From Bacillota bacterium (GTDB lineage: Bacteria; Bacillota_A; Clostridia; Clostridiales; Clostridiaceae): DNA of 6,750 bases. Shown one piece after another: positions 5,139 through 6,750 of the stretch. Positions within the stretch are counted from its first letter, which is position 1. Each line of letters starts with the position of its first letter. The stretch lies in NCBI GenBank assembly GCA_021780795.1, contig JAJXYA010000166.1, positions 1-6,750 of the forward strand. The letters run 5' to 3'. The notes under the pieces were generated by a model. That model searched no databases. It worked only from the letters and a program-made list of their open reading frames with translations, and had not been told where the DNA came from. The translations under genes were made by a program, and so were the position numbers.

Positions 5139-5882
5139 ATGGAAAATAAAGTGCTAGCTACTATTAATGGAAAAGAAATAACAGAAAATGATATTAATAA
5201 AATTATATTAACTTTTCCTAAAGACAAACAACAACAATTATATACTGAAGCTGGAAAAGCCAGATTACTAGATCAAATAATATCTCTTGAACTTATTTAT
5301 CTCGATTCAAAGGAAAAGGGATATGAGAATGATGAGGCTTATATCAATGAAGTTGAAGCTGCAAAAAAAGATATATTAACTCAGTATGGAGTTCAAAAAG
5401 TATTTTCTACAGTGTCAGTATCTGAAGATGAAGCAAAAGCATATTATGAAGCTAATTTGGATAGGTTTAAATCACAAGGGACTGTAAGGGCTAGACATAT
5501 TTTAGTTGAAACAGAGGAGGAAGCCCTTAAAGTAAAAAAGGAAATAGAAGAGGGTAAAGCTTTTGAAGAAGCGGCAAAGAAATACTCTATGTGCCCTTCA
5601 AACATGCAAGGAGGAGACCTTGGAAACTTTACTAGAGGTCAAATGGTTCCAGAATTTGAAGATGCAGCTTTTTCTCAAGCTATTGGACAATTAGGAGAAC
5701 CTGTAAAAACTCAATTTGGATATCACCTAATAAGAGTAGACAGTAAGTCAGAAACTCCAAATAAACCTTTCGAAGAGGTTAAGTTAAATATTATTCAAGG
5801 TTTGAAACAGGAAAGACAAAACATGAAATATGTACAGCATATAGAAGGTTTAAAAGAAAAATATAATGTTGAAGTAAAATAA
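5139..5882 (+). CDS. Parvulin-type peptidyl-prolyl cis-trans isomerase without signal peptide
   Basis: This 247-aa foldase interconverts cis and trans X-Pro bonds. Residues 1-110 form a helical SurA/PrsA-like chaperone region that opens VLATINGKEITENDI, the usual start of such domains. Residues 114-203 are the PpiC/parvulin domain, with RARHIL (H120), CPSN (C152), GGDLGNF, MVPEFE (M169, F173) and FGYHLIRV (H196). These are the residues expected in an active parvulin. Residues 210-247 form a C-terminal helix that may pack on the N-terminal region. PrsA proteins are exported lipoproteins, but this one has no hydrophobic N-terminus and no lipobox. An in-frame TGA at 5124-5126 rules out a longer N-terminus, so it is probably cytoplasmic. 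It is transcribed divergently from the PBP gene from its own promoter. I avoid the name prsA because export is not supported. Confidence 0.92.
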   Translation: MENKVLATINGKEITENDINKIILTFPKDKQQQLYTEAGKARLLDQIISLELIYLDSKEKGYENDEAYINEVEAAKKDILTQYGVQKVFSTVSVSEDEAKAYYEANLDRFKSQGTVRARHILVETEEEALKVKKEIEEGKAFEEAAKKYSMCPSNMQGGDLGNFTRGQMVPEFEDAAFSQAIGQLGEPVKTQFGYHLIRVDSKSETPNKPFEEVKLNIIQGLKQERQNMKYVQHIEGLKEKYNVEVK

Positions 5883-5932
5883 CAAAGTGGTTTTCGCAAA
5901 ATATTTCTTTTTGCGAAAACCACTTTGTTATT
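5878..5932. terminator. Perfect 24-bp hairpin between convergent genes, probable bidirectional terminator
   Basis: The arms 5878-5901 and 5909-5932 are exact reverse complements around a 7-base loop (TATTTCT). The left arm includes the isomerase stop codon (5880-5882). There is no clean U tract after either arm: the plus side ends TTGTTATTAAATTG and the minus side TTGTTATTTTACTT. Position between convergent genes favours a terminator. The length of the stem is unusual and it could also act as an mRNA 3'-end stabiliser. Confidence 0.75.
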
Positions 5933-5952
5933 AAATTGTCCAATTTTTCACT

Positions 5953-6750
5953 TTAGTTTTGAAAAGCACTATATATTGCATCGATTGCTCTTTCAAAATC
6001 ATTATTTTCAACACCAACTATTATGTTGATTTCACTGGAGCCTTGATCTATCATTCTTATATTAATATTTTTATTTGAAAGTGCACTAAAAACCTTTGTT
6101 GCAACTCCTCTAGATTTTGACATGCCACGACCAACAGTAGCGATAAGAGCCATGTTTGGATAAACATCTATTGAATCAGGTTTGCATTGCTTTTTTATTT
6201 CATCTAAAATGTCATCAAGCTTTCCTTCTATTTGAGAATCGGAAATAACTAAAGAAACGCTATCTATTCCAGAAGGCATATTTTCGAAAGAAACACCGTT
6301 CATTTCTAATATAGAAAGCAGTTTTCTGCAAAAACCAAGTTCAGAGTTGAGAAGGGTTTTTTCTATTGCAATAACAGTAAAATCCTTTTTACCAGCTATT
6401 CCAGTTATTTTACCGACCTTAGTAGTATTAGAATCTTCATCTACTATTAAAGTTCCTGGGTCCATAGGCATATTAGTATTTTTAATATTTATTGGTATAC
6501 CAGCTTCTCTAACAGGGAATACAGAATCTTCATGTAATACAGTTGCTCCCATGTAAGAAAGTTCTCTTAGTTCTCTGTAGGTAATTGTATCTATAGGACA
6601 AGGATTTTTAACTATTCTTGGATCTGCCATTAAAAAGCCAGATACATCTGTCCAATTTTCGTATAACTCAGCACTAACTCCTTTGGCAATTATTGCGCCT
6701 GTCACATCCGAACCACCCCTAGAAAAAGTTTTAATATGGTTATTAGGAAG
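5953..6750 (-). CDS. lysC: Aspartate kinase, partial (C-terminal 265 residues)
   Basis: Aspartate kinase phosphorylates L-aspartate, the first step toward lysine/diaminopimelate, threonine and methionine. The frame is open to the right edge, so the N-terminal part (about 135 residues by family length) is missing. An in-frame GTG at 6703-6705 is internal, because conserved sequence continues upstream. Visible residues 9-21 read FSRGGSDVTGAII, the amino-acid-kinase core motif. WTDVSG (33-38) and ADPR (42-45) follow, then the ELSYMGATVLHE segment (63-74), where HE replaces the more common HP. Residues about 117-185 are a first ACT domain. Residues about 200-260 are a second, with the effector-site signature QGSSEIN (236-242). 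Tandem ACT domains imply feedback inhibition by lysine and/or threonine. There is no fused homoserine dehydrogenase, since the gene stops right after the ACT domains. The promoter and any lysine riboswitch lie outside the window. Confidence 0.93.
   Translation of the reverse strand, partial: LPNNHIKTFSRGGSDVTGAIIAKGVSAELYENWTDVSGFLMADPRIVKNPCPIDTITYRELRELSYMGATVLHEDSVFPVREAGIPINIKNTNMPMDPGTLIVDEDSNTTKVGKITGIAGKKDFTVIAIEKTLLNSELGFCRKLLSILEMNGVSFENMPSGIDSVSLVISDSQIEGKLDDILDEIKKQCKPDSIDVYPNMALIATVGRGMSKSRGVATKVFSALSNKNINIRMIDQGSSEINIIVGVENNDFERAIDAIYSAFQN

Noticed and set aside
5933..5946. Second small hairpin AAATTG/CAATTT after the 24-bp stem
   Set aside because: The loop would be only 2 bases (or 4 with a 5-bp AT stem). 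It is too weak to call a terminator.
6347..6556. Open frame on the plus strand within the aspartate kinase gene
   Set aside because: It is antisense to a well-conserved coding region. Its hydrophobic sequence is a by-product of the complementary strand.
6703..6705. GTG as the start codon of the aspartate kinase gene
   Set aside because: The frame stays open to position 6750 and encodes the conserved kinase motif FSRGGSD across and upstream of this codon, so the GTG is an internal Val codon and the gene is truncated by the window edge.
1..6750. Mobile element, CRISPR array, tRNA or toxin-antitoxin system
   Set aside because: I saw no transposase, integrase, terminal repeats, regular spacer pattern, tRNA-like fold or toxin-like pair. 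Base composition looks uniform across the window.

Overview
The window is AT-rich (about 30% G+C by eye), with strong Shine-Dalgarno sequences, sigma-A-type promoters and short intergenic gaps. This base composition, together with a pyruvate formate-lyase activase, a zinc-ribbon/HTH DUF2089 regulator and a MecA-type lipoprotein transpeptidase, points to a low-GC anaerobic Firmicute, most likely Clostridium in the broad sense. I see no rRNA, tRNA, insertion sequence, CRISPR array or phage gene. It reads as ordinary chromosomal core DNA.

Layout. (1) Positions 1-871, minus strand: a tightly packed operon of three small genes. In transcription order these are a DUF2089 zinc-ribbon/helix-turn-helix protein, a 122-aa protein with a YvlB/LiaX-type (SHOCT-like) N-terminal helix pair, and a third small hydrophobic protein that starts with TTG and runs off the left edge. 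(2) Positions 872-1073: a divergent intergenic region with two well-formed promoters, one per direction. (3) Positions 1074-1790, plus strand: pflA, the radical-SAM activase of pyruvate formate-lyase, with no pflB beside it. (4) Positions 1914-2873, plus strand: a membrane-anchored NodB-type polysaccharide deacetylase. (5) Positions 2887-2925: a shared bidirectional terminator. (6) Positions 2924-4939, minus strand: a 671-aa class B penicillin-binding protein with a lipoprotein-like N-terminus and a MecA-N/NTF2-like domain. (7) Positions 4940-5138: a divergent intergenic region with a promoter for the next gene and several inverted repeats. (8) Positions 5139-5882, plus strand: a parvulin-type peptidyl-prolyl isomerase without a signal peptide. 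(9) Positions 5878-5932: a perfect 24-bp hairpin between convergent genes. (10) Positions 5953-6750, minus strand: the C-terminal two thirds of an aspartate kinase with tandem ACT domains, open at the right edge.

How the genes relate. Two genes act on the cell wall: the deacetylase modifies glycan and the PBP cross-links peptide. The YvlB/LiaX-like operon belongs to families linked in other Firmicutes to envelope-stress responses. Aspartate kinase feeds the lysine/diaminopimelate branch that supplies peptidoglycan precursors in many bacteria. This envelope theme is an inference from adjacency; the genes are separate transcription units. pflA is a metabolic outlier. I did not find a convincing undescribed system. 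The best leads are the helix pair shared by two neighbouring small genes, the signal-less parvulin divergent from the PBP, and the regulatory-looking repeats between those two genes.
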